In this document: positions 52,195 to 62,100 of the stretch, piece after piece | How positions within the stretch are numbered: the first letter of the stretch is position 1 | Layout: each line of letters begins with the position of its first letter | Assembly (NCBI GenBank): GCA_013200995.1 | Contig: CP053688.1 | Location: forward strand, 2,666,001-2,730,000 | Origin: Arthrobacter citreus | Lineage (GTDB): Bacteria > Bacillota > Bacilli > Bacillales > Bacillaceae_G | DNA: 64,000 bases | Direction: 5' to 3' | Program-made: the position numbers and the translations under genes | The notes under the pieces: model-generated | Told to the model about the DNA's origin: nothing | What the model saw: the letters and a program-made list of their open reading frames with translations, nothing else | Databases searched by the model: none

Positions 52195-52382
52195 AAGAAT
52201 CCTCCTCATCGGAATAGTTAATTATGGTTCTAGGCTAATATTCGACTGTCAAGAGGATAGTTCCTTTATTTGATATTTAAGTTCATTGCCGCAAAATAAT
52301 TACATATTAAACAACTTTATTATCTCTGTACAACTGATTTATGCAGTTAACATAATACAGTTAATATGGATTAATTCACTTT

Positions 52383-52455
52383 TTATTCCACTAAACTGAC
52401 ATTTAGTTACACAAGGAAATCAATAATCTACTTTAACAGAGACTTAAAAATAAAA
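52383..52455. repeat. Dispersed 73-bp repeat, copy 2
   Basis: TTATTCCACTAAACTGAC, then ATTTAGTTACACAAGGAAAT and CTTTAACAGAG, match 38382-38455. It lies in the 270-bp gap between the DinB and ligase-like genes, immediately before a terminator. Confidence 0.55.
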
Positions 52456-52483
52456 AACCCGTAATCATTTACGAGTTTTTGCA
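52452..52483 (-). terminator. Terminator of the 2'-5' RNA ligase-like gene
   Basis: On the minus strand CTCGTAAATGATTACGGG is followed by a T-run. It overlaps the stop codon. Confidence 0.7.
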
Positions 52484-53016
52484 TTTAATGACTTTGAATA
52501 AACGATAGGCGCATTATTCTTATTAACCAACTCAATAACACCAATCTCCTGTATTTTACCAACAATCGGATCATTTCGATCTAAACAGTAATTATATGCT
52601 TCAGATAACTTTTCCGGTGTCAAACGGTTTGCTAGAGTACAATGCGGTACCCAGCTACCAGGTAAGTACATGGACTTTGGATTATCATTAAATTGTTTAA
52701 ACTGAGCGTGAAAATTCTCATGAAACTCTATCAAATCTTTTGTAACAATTGGTGAATAATAAAATATCCCAGTATTTAAAAATGATCCAATTGAATTAAG
52801 AGTAATATTTATTTCCAACTCATTCTCGTACAGTTTATCCATCTGTTCGGTGAACTTTGATAAATTTAATTGGTTATAGCTAGCCAAAGTAATATGGGGT
52901 TTACGATCTATTACTTCATCGGCATAGAAAGAAATCGAACTTTCTCTTAACTCTGACCATATATCTCTAATCATTTTTTCAGTTTTTTCATCAAATAGTG
53001 CTACAACTCCGTACAT
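52465..53016 (-). CDS. 2'-5' RNA ligase / 2H phosphoesterase family protein
   Basis: This 183-residue protein has two HxT motifs, KPHITLASYNQ (about residue 40) and VPHCTLANR (about residue 124), the catalytic pair of the 2H phosphoesterase superfamily (LigT, YjcG-like). These enzymes act on 2'-5' or cyclic phosphodiester bonds in RNA; the Bacillus substrate is unknown. The gene follows the GNAT gene by 22 nt on the same strand and is likely co-transcribed. Confidence 0.85.
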   Translation of the reverse strand: MYGVVALFDEKTEKMIRDIWSELRESSISFYADEVIDRKPHITLASYNQLNLSKFTEQMDKLYENELEINITLNSIGSFLNTGIFYYSPIVTKDLIEFHENFHAQFKQFNDNPKSMYLPGSWVPHCTLANRLTPEKLSEAYNYCLDRNDPIVGKIQEIGVIELVNKNNAPIVYSKSLNAKTRK

Positions 53017-53038
53017 TAGTTTCTTCCTCTTTCCAAAC

Positions 53039-53539
53039 TTATATTAGGTCCATATGCATTACAAAAAGCTCACCTTTTTCCCCCATTACCCTTACGCCTT
53101 TATCAACAAATCCACTTTTTAAGTAAACATGCTGCGCAGCGATATTTTTATGATTTACACCTAAAATGATTTCAGTTTTTTCAGGAAAATGTGCTTTTAC
53201 AAAATCAGGCAATAATTCTAAAGACTGTTTCGCAATCCCTTTCCCTTGAAAATTAGAGTCAATTGAATAAGCCCTAAGTAAAATAGCATCTGCGTTATCG
53301 CTATATTGCTGAACCCCTTCCCAACCATGCAATACAAAAAAACCAGTTACTTCGTTATTACTTACTATTACGATAGCATGACGTTCTTCCTCTAATTTAC
53401 ATATTTCTAAATTATCGATCGGTAATCCAGTAAACTTTAAGTGCTCATCCGTTAAATAATAGTTCTTTAACTGCTCATCAAATCTTGAATCGTAAAACTC
53501 CAAAGAAATAGCTGTAGTTGGCGATAAAGAATTAGTCAT
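53039..53539 (-). CDS. GNAT-family N-acetyltransferase
   Basis: This 166-residue protein has the GNAT fold. LRAYSIDSNFQGKGIAKQSL is the acetyl-CoA pyrophosphate loop (Q-x-x-G-x-G/A), and NHKNIAAQHVYLKSGFVDKG is the C-terminal motif B. The ATG at 53539 is preferred, with GGGGGA upstream; the TTG at 53554 would overlap it. The acceptor is unknown. It heads a two-gene unit with the 2H phosphoesterase. Confidence 0.88.
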   Translation of the reverse strand: MTNSLSPTTAISLEFYDSRFDEQLKNYYLTDEHLKFTGLPIDNLEICKLEEERHAIVIVSNNEVTGFFVLHGWEGVQQYSDNADAILLRAYSIDSNFQGKGIAKQSLELLPDFVKAHFPEKTEIILGVNHKNIAAQHVYLKSGFVDKGVRVMGEKGELFVMHMDLI

Positions 53540-53672
53540 GAAAAAATCCCCCAATAAAAATAGAATTATAAGAATAGTACAATAATTACAAACGAATATC
53601 CATTAATAATTATTCAAACTTCATTAAGTATTTATCGAGGATTCAACTACTCTATGTATACTTTTATAAATA

Positions 53673-53697
53673 AAAAACCACCTCTACGTGGTTTTTC
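53673..53697 (-). terminator. Terminator of the 53731 gene
   Basis: AAAACCAC-CTCTAC-GTGGTTTT forms a perfect stem with T-runs on both strands. Confidence 0.85.
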
Positions 53698-53730
53698 CTT
53701 AGAAGTTTTCCTTAAATACTATCTAAATAT

Positions 53731-54027
53731 TTACTCAAATTGCTCTGGATATTTTTGCTGAAAGAATGTTAATAAATCGCCTTTTTTAAGTATTAAATGC
53801 AAACAAATTTGCTGGCTAATTGCTGATTTTAAAACAAGCTTATTGCAAAACTGACATTTTTCTTTTTCAATAAATGCATGTTTAATAGACAAAGGAAATA
53901 AAGTTTCTTGTTTTCCAGCTAATAAAATATAACCTTGATGATTAATTGAGAAGCTTACTTTAAAGCCATCGTACCCTCCAAGCCTACTAATTTTCACGTT
54001 TTGAAAATCTAATTCTTGAATAATCAT
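53731..54027 (-). CDS. Small protein with CxxC motif, tandem paralogue 1
   Basis: This 98-residue protein has the conserved core FKVSFSINHQGYILLAGK, a CQFCNK zinc-knuckle-like pair and the ending FFQQKYPEQFE. It is a clear paralogue of the next gene (54200-54493). The ATG at 54027 is chosen because GGAGGTG lies about 10 nt upstream. It then matches the paralogue in length. No named family is recognised. There is no signal peptide, so it is cytosolic. Each copy has its own terminator. Confidence 0.6.
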   Translation of the reverse strand: MIIQELDFQNVKISRLGGYDGFKVSFSINHQGYILLAGKQETLFPLSIKHAFIEKEKCQFCNKLVLKSAISQQICLHLILKKGDLLTFFQQKYPEQFE

Positions 54028-54114
54028 GCAAAATAGCACCTCCGTTTTCAACAAAATATATGATGAAATGCTATTTTTATGTCTAATTATTCTTAAATAT
54101 TTTCATAAAAAAAT

Positions 54115-54140
54115 AAAAACTACCTAAAAAGTAGTTTTTT
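54115..54140 (-). terminator. Terminator of the 54200 gene
   Basis: AAAACTAC-CTAAAAA-GTAGTTTT with T-runs, about 60 nt after the stop codon. Confidence 0.8.
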
Positions 54141-54199
54141 ATCTCGTTTTCACTATGAAATTTATTATTCACTATAGTCGACGATTGTCTAATACAAAT

Positions 54200-54493
54200 T
54201 TAAAATTGCTCAGAATACTTTTCTTGGAAATAAGCTAACAACTCTTTTCTTCTATTAAATAAAGTAGGACAAACCTGTTGACTAATATTCGATGGAAAAA
54301 CTAATTTACCGCAAAGCTGACATGTCTCTCTTTCACTAAAAACGTGAATTAAATTCAAAGGAAATAAGATCTTTGTTTTACCAACTAAAAGCACATAGTT
54401 TTGATGATTGATCGAAAATCTAATTTTATAGCCCTTGTAATCAGTATGCTTTGAAATATGTAGATTTTGAAAATCAAATTCAAGCTTTGTCAA
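54200..54493 (-). CDS. Small protein with CxxC motif, tandem paralogue 2
   Basis: This 97-residue protein is paralogous to the 53731-54027 product, sharing FSINHQNYVLLVGKTKILFP, the CQLCGK pair and the ending YFQEKYSEQF. The TTG at 54493 is the likeliest start (GGAGG upstream, length equal to the paralogue). The TTG at 54511 overlaps the Shine-Dalgarno. Function is unknown. The cysteine pair and a following conserved Q-C (SQQVC) could form a metal site. Confidence 0.6.
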   Translation of the reverse strand: MTKLEFDFQNLHISKHTDYKGYKIRFSINHQNYVLLVGKTKILFPLNLIHVFSERETCQLCGKLVFPSNISQQVCPTLFNRRKELLAYFQEKYSEQF

Positions 54494-54673
54494 TTTGGCT
54501 AGCACCTCCAAAATTAAGATCAGATAGTGAGTAAACTTTTAATTTCTATTTCCTATATTTTATTATTGTTTTTTCGTAAAGAGTATAAATGAAACTATTA
54601 TTTTTTTATATATCATCGAAAATGATTTAATAATTCTAGAATTTGCATTTCAGCTCTTACAATTTTATAAAAA

Positions 54674-54710
54674 AAAGAGCACCAAAAAGCTTTAACTTCT
54701 AGGTACCCTC
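54674..54710 (-). terminator. Terminator after the HAD nucleotidase gene
   Basis: On the minus strand GAGGGTACC pairs imperfectly with GGTGCTC and is followed by eight T residues, right after the stop codon. Confidence 0.65.
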
Positions 54711-54715
54711 ATCAT

Positions 54716-55282
54716 TTAATTCTGTTCAACAATATCTTTTAATTCAGACCAACATGTAATGCGAGGAATATCTAACCCTCGATTATATGATGTGTCTTTT
54801 AAATATACTTTTAAAGTTAATTCAGAAAGTGTATTCAAAATTGCTGGTTTATCATCAAAATAGTAATCTAAATCTAATTCTTTTATAATGTGAATTTTTT
54901 CAGAGTCTTTCATGCCGCAATAAAAGCGATCTTGATGAACTGGAAATCCATTTTTTATTAACCATTCTTTTGTTCGGTCGCCGTATTCTTTATTTCTAGC
55001 AGTCACATAATAAATTTCATGGCCTTGTTTTTCTAATTCTTGTAATGTTTCTACCGCATAAGGAAAAGGAGGACAAGTAGTAAAGTAGGTTTCTTCTAAA
55101 TTACTGTTCCACATTTGGCCACCTTCTTCTGCCGTTAAGCCAAAAGCCTCATGAATTTCAACTGTCTTTAGTTCATTGTAAACTTCTATCGGAACATTTT
55201 TATTTAATTTTTTATTATAAATTTGAAAAGCATGCTGTCTTAAATCAATTAAAGTATCATCAATATCGAATCCAAATCTCAT
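54716..55282 (-). CDS. 5' nucleotidase-type HAD phosphatase
   Basis: This 188-residue HAD hydrolase of the 5'(3')-deoxyribonucleotidase (NT5C) family has nucleophile motif FGFDIDDTLIDLR, motif II in YYVTARNKEYGDR and motif III/IV in LDYYFDDKPAIL. Family members dephosphorylate nucleoside monophosphates. It starts 15 nt after ribD in the same direction. It may therefore dephosphorylate the RibD product or a related pyrimidine intermediate. This is inference from context; Bacillus also has stand-alone enzymes of this type. Confidence 0.8.
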   Translation of the reverse strand: MRFGFDIDDTLIDLRQHAFQIYNKKLNKNVPIEVYNELKTVEIHEAFGLTAEEGGQMWNSNLEETYFTTCPPFPYAVETLQELEKQGHEIYYVTARNKEYGDRTKEWLIKNGFPVHQDRFYCGMKDSEKIHIIKELDLDYYFDDKPAILNTLSELTLKVYLKDTSYNRGLDIPRITCWSELKDIVEQN

Positions 55283-55297
55283 TTTAATAGTCCTTCC

Positions 55298-56395
55298 TCA
55301 TGCTATTGTAAATTTTGGATAACCAACGAATTTATAATCAGGACCAATTTTTGTTATTTGAAGGTCATTCAGTTCGATAGCTTGTCCCATCATATCAATT
55401 CCTGTACCTTCTAAAAATGTAGGTGCATTTTTTCCACCTATTAACTTAGGAGCTAAGTAGACGATCACTTTATCAACTAGTTTCTCATTCATAAAAGAAG
55501 CATTCACTTCTCCGCCACCTTCAACTAACAATGAAGAAATTGAAAGTTCCCCTAGAGTTCTTAGCATTTCGTGTAAATCAACTCGATTTAAATCATTCTT
55601 AACAAATACTTTTACACCTAAGTTTTCTAATTCTATTTTTTTCTGTTCAGAATGCTTTTGACTTGTGAAAATCCATGTTTCAGCTTGTTGATCGATTACA
55701 ACTTTTGAATCTAATGGAATTTTTAAAGTTGAATCTAGTATCACTCGAACTGGGTTACGTCCGTTTGGAATTCTAGTAGTTAATTCTGGATTATCTTTTA
55801 TTACGGTATTAACTCCGACTAAAATCGCACCAATTTCATTTCTTAATTGATGAACATCATTTCGAGCTTCTGCGGAAGTAATCCATTTGCTATCAGATGA
55901 ATGAGTAGCAATCTTCCCGTCTAAAGTAGATGCAGATTTCATTACGACAAAAGGAATATTTTCAACGATATATTTATTAAATACTTCATTCATTTTAATC
56001 GATTGCTCTTCACAAACACCGGTAATGACTTCAATTCCTGCATCTTGAAGTATTTTTATTCCTCTTCCTGCTACTAAAGGATTTGGATCAAGTGTAGCAA
56101 CTACAACCTTTTTTAAGCCTGCTTTCACAATTGCTTCTGCACAAGGACCAGTTCGTCCATGATGAGAGCAAGGCTCAAGCGTTACATAAATCGTTCCACC
56201 TATTGCTTTTTCTCCTGCCATTCTAAGTGCATGAATTTCAGCATGTGGTTCCCCAGCTTTTAAGTGTGTTCCAATTCCAACGATTCGATTATCGTTTACG
56301 ATAACAGAACCAACTAATGGGTTCGGATCAGTCTGACCTTTCGTCGCCATTGCATTTTGAATCGCTAGGTTCATATAAAATTCATGATTACTCAT
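55298..56395 (-). CDS. ribD: Bifunctional pyrimidine deaminase/reductase RibD
   Basis: This 365-residue protein has an N-terminal deaminase domain with zinc site HAEIHAL and EPCSHHGRTGPC, and a C-terminal reductase domain (TLDGKIATHSSDSKWITSAE, VEGGGEVNASFM). It converts the GTP cyclohydrolase II product to 5-amino-6-ribitylaminouracil phosphate. The ATG at 56395 is preferred, with GGGAGG upstream. It overlaps the ribA-like gene by 8 nt. The usual ribE and ribH are absent, so this is not the standard riboflavin operon. Confidence 0.9.
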   Translation of the reverse strand: MSNHEFYMNLAIQNAMATKGQTDPNPLVGSVIVNDNRIVGIGTHLKAGEPHAEIHALRMAGEKAIGGTIYVTLEPCSHHGRTGPCAEAIVKAGLKKVVVATLDPNPLVAGRGIKILQDAGIEVITGVCEEQSIKMNEVFNKYIVENIPFVVMKSASTLDGKIATHSSDSKWITSAEARNDVHQLRNEIGAILVGVNTVIKDNPELTTRIPNGRNPVRVILDSTLKIPLDSKVVIDQQAETWIFTSQKHSEQKKIELENLGVKVFVKNDLNRVDLHEMLRTLGELSISSLLVEGGGEVNASFMNEKLVDKVIVYLAPKLIGGKNAPTFLEGTGIDMMGQAIELNDLQITKIGPDYKFVGYPKFTIA

Positions 56396-57149
56396 GCAAA
56401 CGTCCTCCCTTAAAATGACCCGAACGAACAATTTTAGTTTCTAAGTATTTTTCATTATACTTTGATTTGTCTCCCCATAATTGAATTCTTCCAGACACAT
56501 TAGCTCCAGATCTTTGAAGAGCATCCAATTTACGAGGGTTATTTGTAATTAAAGTAACCGGTTTTGAGCGAAGCGTTTTTAATACTCGAATCGCATCTTC
56601 ATAGTTTCTTGCATCATCCACGAAACCTAACTCTTCATTTGCTTCAACCGTATCAAATCCTTGCTCTTGAAGAACATATGCCATTGCTTTGCTAAATAAA
56701 CCGATTCCTCTTCCTTCATGATTTGCTAAGTAAAATAAAGCTCCTGATTCTTTTGAAGAAATCATTTTCATCGCTTCTTTTAATTGGAATCCGCAGTCAC
56801 AACGTTTGCTTCCAAAAATATCACCAGTGTGGCAAATACTATGCATTCGAATTAAAGCTTCCTCTGAATTCTCAAAATCACCATAAACTAGTACACTTGA
56901 TTGTTGCATTTCTGCTAAGTTTGAAGAAGCTAATTTACTAATAATTTTTTCCGTGTTGTATGATCCATCACTACAAAAATCACCTTCTATATCTTCACAT
57001 CGAAGCCAACTATACCATTGGAAAAGAACAGTTTCCCCATCTAAATTTACTGGCAGTTTAATCGGTCCAACTAAATAGATTGATTTATCGTTATTTTTTA
57101 TAACATTAATTTTCTCTTTTAATAATGAAACTACTTTTTCGTTAATCAT
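56388..57149 (-). CDS. ribA: GTP cyclohydrolase II (RibA-like, stand-alone)
   Basis: This 253-residue protein has the GTP cyclohydrolase II core: IRMHSICHTGDIFGSKRCDC with three zinc cysteines, LANHEGRGIGL, the conserved arginine/tyrosine segment DDARNYEDAIRVL and ITNNPRK. It opens GTP to the diaminopyrimidine precursor of riboflavin. There is no fused DHBP synthase (RibB) domain. The N-terminus is longer than in E. coli RibA. It overlaps ribD and follows the FAD monooxygenase by about 70 nt. Confidence 0.9.
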   Translation of the reverse strand: MINEKVVSLLKEKINVIKNNDKSIYLVGPIKLPVNLDGETVLFQWYSWLRCEDIEGDFCSDGSYNTEKIISKLASSNLAEMQQSSVLVYGDFENSEEALIRMHSICHTGDIFGSKRCDCGFQLKEAMKMISSKESGALFYLANHEGRGIGLFSKAMAYVLQEQGFDTVEANEELGFVDDARNYEDAIRVLKTLRSKPVTLITNNPRKLDALQRSGANVSGRIQLWGDKSKYNEKYLETKIVRSGHFKGGRLHE

Positions 57150-57218
57150 GTTAAGTTTCCTCCAAATTCATTACATCATTTACTAGCTTTTTTTTAAAAT
57201 CCACTCAAATCATTTATA

Positions 57219-58313
57219 TTATAAAGTTACATCAAAATTATGTTTAAATGAACTTTCTTGTAATAGTTGTTGCTCTTGTAAGCTTTCAACTTCTTTTCGT
57301 CGAGCATTTTCAAATTTCTTCAAATTAAATGTACTAATATCTTTATTTTGCACTGCTTCTATTATAATTCCCGCCAGAGTATCTGCATCTTTCATCGCAA
57401 TATTAACACCAAGTGCAGCAGTAGGGCTCATCGTATGTGCAGCGTCTCCCATAATGATTAGTCCATCTTTAACCCAAGTTTTACTTCGGCTACTTTGAAC
57501 ATTTAATAATACAAAATCGCTCCAGGAATTTATATGTTTCTCGACTGTTTCAGTCAGTTCAGGAAAAGCCTCGACTAGCTGTTTTACAAATGGTTTGAAA
57601 GAATTTTTTCTTAACTTAGTAAAAGAGCCTTCTTCAATATTCCATCCAATTTGAATATAGCCTCCCGCTTGAGTAAATAAAGCTAGCTGTTGGTTATTAA
57701 TTAATGTTAGTCTAACAGTTGGGTCCCAACTAACAGGTCTAGGAACTTTAGCCCAAAGTAAATCATATCCATGTTTAATAATGTCCGTTGGTATGTTGGC
57801 TAATTTGCGGATTGTAGAATATCGTCCGTCTGCACCTATTATGATTGAACTATTGATCGTTATTTCAGTATCATTCATAATTGCTTTTACACCAACATAG
57901 CGTCCATTTTGATCTTCTATTAATTTTGATACTCGTGTACCCAACAAAAGCTGAAAGTTATCATATTTTATTGCTTCTTTTAAAATAACATTAAGCAAAT
58001 GGTTTTGAGGAACATGAATACCAACATGTTTGGAATCTGGTGGCGGAAAAACACTTTTAATTAGTTTGTTCTCGCTCCAATATTCAACACGATCCATAAG
58101 CAGTAGACCGTATTCTTTAACCTTTTCATATAGACGATGTTTTTTTAAGATTTGTTCGCCTTCAGAATTTAAATGTTCACCTCTAAATTCCTTATCAATT
58201 CCATTATGTCGTTCCACTAAAACTGTTGAAATATTATTTTTTGCAAGCAAATATGCTAATAGGGCTCCACCTGGTCCAGCACCTACAATACATACTTCTG
58301 TATTCACATTCAT
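57219..58313 (-). CDS. FAD-dependent monooxygenase (PHBH-like)
   Basis: This 364-residue flavoprotein hydroxylase has the FAD dinucleotide motif VCIVGAGPGGALLAYLLAKN, the central DG motif GADGRYSTIRKLA and GLIIMGDAAHTMSPTAALGV near the C-terminus. This group hydroxylates aromatic or heterocyclic compounds with NAD(P)H and oxygen. It is the first gene of the minus-strand unit with ribA, ribD and the nucleotidase, and diverges from an HxlR regulator. A pyrimidine- or flavin-derived substrate is possible but unproven. Confidence 0.85.
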   Translation of the reverse strand: MNVNTEVCIVGAGPGGALLAYLLAKNNISTVLVERHNGIDKEFRGEHLNSEGEQILKKHRLYEKVKEYGLLLMDRVEYWSENKLIKSVFPPPDSKHVGIHVPQNHLLNVILKEAIKYDNFQLLLGTRVSKLIEDQNGRYVGVKAIMNDTEITINSSIIIGADGRYSTIRKLANIPTDIIKHGYDLLWAKVPRPVSWDPTVRLTLINNQQLALFTQAGGYIQIGWNIEEGSFTKLRKNSFKPFVKQLVEAFPELTETVEKHINSWSDFVLLNVQSSRSKTWVKDGLIIMGDAAHTMSPTAALGVNIAMKDADTLAGIIIEAVQNKDISTFNLKKFENARRKEVESLQEQQLLQESSFKHNFDVTL

Positions 58314-58476
58314 GATATTGCCCCTATTATTTATTTTCGTAAAAAAATATTTAGTTACTTTATGTAAGTAAGTTTAATTTAGTAAATAACTTACGTCAAG
58401 TAATAAATTTATGTATGGTAAGCTTGTTATTCATACTATTTTCGTTATAATATGGTTATAGGTGAGGTGGTTTTAT

Positions 58477-58791
58477 ATGGATTTTTCTTTATTATGCCCT
58501 CGGTTTGAAAAAAGCGTAGAATTAATTAGTAAACGCTGGGCAATTCTAATAATTTTTCAACTTCTTTCTGGAACACAACGATTTTGTACAATCGAATCAA
58601 CATTACCAATTAGCGGGCGCGTCCTTTCGGAAAGACTAAAAGATTTAGAACAAGCAGGAATTGTAAAGCGACATGTTTATCCTGAAACTCCAGTTCGAAT
58701 CGAATACTCTTTAACAGAAAAAGGATTTGCTTTAGAGCCGGTTATTAAGGAATTAATGAAATGGTCTCAAGATTGGATATCGATCGATTAA
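58477..58791 (+). CDS. HxlR-family transcriptional regulator
   Basis: This 104-residue winged-helix protein has an N-terminal cysteine (LLCPRFEKSVELISKRWAIL, the usual redox-sensing place), IESTLPISGRVLSERLKDLE as recognition helix region, and SLTEKGFALEPVI. HxlR regulators often respond to quinones, aldehydes or oxidants and control divergent oxidoreductase genes. The divergent FAD monooxygenase is the likely target. The ATG at 58477 has GGTGAGGTGG upstream. Confidence 0.88.
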   Translation: MDFSLLCPRFEKSVELISKRWAILIIFQLLSGTQRFCTIESTLPISGRVLSERLKDLEQAGIVKRHVYPETPVRIEYSLTEKGFALEPVIKELMKWSQDWISID

Positions 58792-58842
58792 TAAATTTTT
58801 TGCTTCGCCTTAAAGTTATTTTTTAGAATTCAATTGCACATA

Positions 58843-58888
58843 AAAGGGATGTCTCAGTTAGGTTTCTAACTTGTGGACATCCCTTTTT
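58843..58888 (+). terminator. Terminator of the HxlR gene
   Basis: AAAGGGATGTC and GACATCCCTTT form a perfect 11-bp stem followed by TT, about 50 nt after the stop codon. Confidence 0.85.
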
Positions 58889-58900
58889 GATATTGAAAAA

Positions 58901-59015
58901 TACGAACACTGCGTGAACTTTGTTGATAAAGTTGTGAACTCCGTTGATATATGACTGATTCTCGTTGATATATAGCTCATTTTCGTTGATAAATCAATGA
59001 AACTCGTTGATAAGC
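58901..59015 (+). repeat. 21-bp tandem array, core GTTGATA, with leader TACGAACA
   Basis: The leader TACGAACACTGCGTGAAC is followed by five GTTGAT cores at 58922, 58943, 58964, 58985 and 59006, exactly 21 bp apart. It begins 13 nt after a terminator T-run. In the frame that is open at 9.4 kb it contains TGA and TAG stops. CTCCTAAATAGGGT occurs just after it and again near 59087. The 58792-59195 gap holds no gene. Confidence 0.88.
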
Positions 59016-59143
59016 TCCTAAATAGGGTTCAGATTCGTACATAACTAGCGCTCTTTTCTGAGAAATCACTGAAACTTGATTTTAAACTCCTAAATAGGGT
59101 CCAGAATCGCGAATACCAAACGAAATTTCCACTCTTTTCACGC

Positions 59144-59180
59144 AAAAAACCACAAGGAAGCAAACTATTCCTTGTGGATT
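59144..59180 (-). terminator. Terminator of the S8 protease gene
   Basis: On the minus strand CCACAAGGAA pairs with TTCCTTGTGG and is followed by six T residues. Confidence 0.85.
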
Positions 59181-59195
59181 TTCCTCAGTACTTAA

Positions 59196-62100
59196 TTATT
59201 TAATGCCTAGTTCACTCTTAATCGTATCAATTGTTTGACCTTTATATTTCTTCGCTGGTTTTGGTGCATTGTCTACAGCTTGGTTTTGCATTAGGTAATT
59301 CTTTTCTACGAATGCAAAATCTTTTGCATCGACTGTTCCGTCGAAGTTTATATCAGCTGAGCGCTTGTTTGTTCCCCAATATGTTTCAATTGCAAGAGCG
59401 TCATTAATGTCGATTACATTGTCTTTATTGATATCCCCAGCAACAGCATCGTCTACAGTTTCCACACCAATTCGCTTATAAATACCGTACATATTGCCAT
59501 CCATTATATTGTAAACTCGGTCAAATTTACCGTAAGTATTAAAGTGACCAGGAATATCTGTGATGACTGTAAATTTTTCTTTCGTAAGCGGTAAGCCAGA
59601 AATATAGAATTGTCCAATGCTATCCATTGTACCTGTGTAAGTTTTTCCATTGCTATCGACAATCGTTACATTTGCCCCAATTTTCGTAAAGTCTGTTTTC
59701 TTCAGAGTTCCATCTGCATTTTCGAAGCTTTCAGGATGAATATAGCTAATTACACTTGAGAAATTTGACAATGGAACGATTGGTACAATATAGGTAATTG
59801 GTTTCGTCACTGTATTGTCAACGCTTGTAAATGTAGATGTTACCGTTCTAAAGCTAGAAGTTGAAATAACATCCTTCGTTACTGGTATTTTCACCGTAAC
59901 GTCAACCATCGGAAGGTCACCTGAAACTTCTTGAGAACCATCGAATGTTACATTAACGTCAGATTTAACAGTCGTACTAGTTGGATTTGTTGTTGTAACA
60001 TTTAATTTCCCACCAAGTTTCTCAGCTGCAGGATTTAATGCGATATTGACGATATTTGTATCAGCATTATTCGTCGTAAAACTATATAGCGCTTGTTTTA
60101 GTTTGTTTACATTATTAGCAGTAAGTGTAATTTTGTTTGACTCACCAGGATGTGTAATTAATTTGTTTAATCTTGTTTGAGTATTTGGTTGACCGTATAC
60201 GTATTGAGTTCCTTCTTTAACAAAGTAGTATTGCTTATCACCATATGAATTTGACGCTTGATCTCCTCCGATGAATCGAAGTGAAGATGCTGCAATACTC
60301 GGTACCATTTCAATTTCATCTTTGGCTGAATTTCCATTTTCGTCTAATGTAAGTTTTCCACCCATGAAAGGACTATTATAGAAGTAACCAATTATGTTCG
60401 TAGACTGATCTGCTTTAACACCCGCTGCTTTCAAGATATCAACTGATTTATCATTAATTGTAGCAGAATATGGAACTGACTTTTGATCTTCTTTATACTC
60501 AATAAATGGATTGCCTTCTTTTTCGCCATCTACGTGTATATCAAATTTATTTGGCATTGTAGTATCAACTAATAAATCTTGTGTGATTGTGTAGTCTTTA
60601 CCTGCATCATCATAGCCAATTAATTTTACTTTGTATAAGCCTTCTTTTGCTAAAACCGCTTTTGAAGCAATTGGATTATTCACATCATTTGTAAAAGGAT
60701 AATAAACCCCTTGTCCAGCCAAAATTGTGTATTGCACACCTTCGTCATAATTAACACCATCAAATGAATTCATTAATCCTAAATCTTGACCTGTCACCGC
60801 ATCAGTTAATACTACGTCAATATATCTCATATGCGACTTTAAGGAGAATGTAGCATTTATATACGGATTAAATATTGGACTACTTAAATTATTGCGGTCT
60901 GTTGTCATAGTATGACGAGTAAGACCCATGTCTTGGAATCCTTTTTCTACATAATGGACACCAAATGGTACTCGATATGTTTCAGAAGGATTATCTTTAT
61001 TTGTATAAACTACATATCCTTCATAAATTCCTTTTTCAGCTGTTTTAGGAATATTTAACGTAATATTTGTTTTCTTTTGGCTTATTCCTTTTAATGTAAC
61101 TGAAGCTGGTGCTTGGACAGTTACGCCGTTTGCCGCTGCATCTTTTGAACCGCGTAGATTTGATTGGAAATTAACTTTCACATTAAACGTTTTCGTTTTT
61201 TCTCCTCTGTTCATTAATGTAACAGAACGTGAATTTGATAAGTCATTACCAACATAAGCTACGTTACCGAAACTTAGTGCACCAGTATCTTCATTAATTT
61301 GTTTTTCTTTTCCATTAATAATCATAGGTGTTTTTTCTTGTACTTTTATTTCAATCGTTGAATGGATAGCATTGTATGGATCAATTCGTCCTGCACCTTG
61401 TTCAAACACGCTATACGATTTGCTTAATGAATCAGCAGAATTCATTAAAATCGTTTTTATATCTTCTGGTTGTAAGCTATGGTTGGCTTGTTTTAATAAT
61501 GCTACAACCCCTGTTGTAAATGGTGTAGCCATTGACGTTCCTGACATACGTTGATACGCATTTTTATAATCAGTTGGATTATCTGGATTGTTAATAAATC
61601 CTGGAACCGTTGATAACACACTTACACCTGGAGCAGTAATCTCTGGTTTAATGTCATAAGTTAATCTTGCAGGTCCTCTTGAACTGAAGTCTGCTAATGT
61701 ATCGCCTTGTGTTTTTACTTCACTCATATCAGAGATTGTAAAGTTAGCTGAGCCTGTTTGTAGTTGTTGTTTTAATGCAAGTCCTTCAGCATTTGATAAA
61801 CTGAATGTTGGGATGAAATTTACTCCTTCTCCTAAGTAACTTGGAATAAATCCTTCAGTCGGATTATCATTGTACATTAGTACTGCAGCTGCTCCTTGAG
61901 ACTTAGCTACAGCAACTTTAGAATCTAACGTATAAGTACCTCGGCTCATTAGGACAATTTTGCCTTTAACATCTTTCCCAGTATAATTTTCTCCTAAATT
62001 TACATCTACTACCGGTAAAGTTTGCCCTTTTAGTTTTGTAATGTCATCACCATATCCACTTGCCATTAATTGTAAATTTGCTGATACATTATCCATTGAA

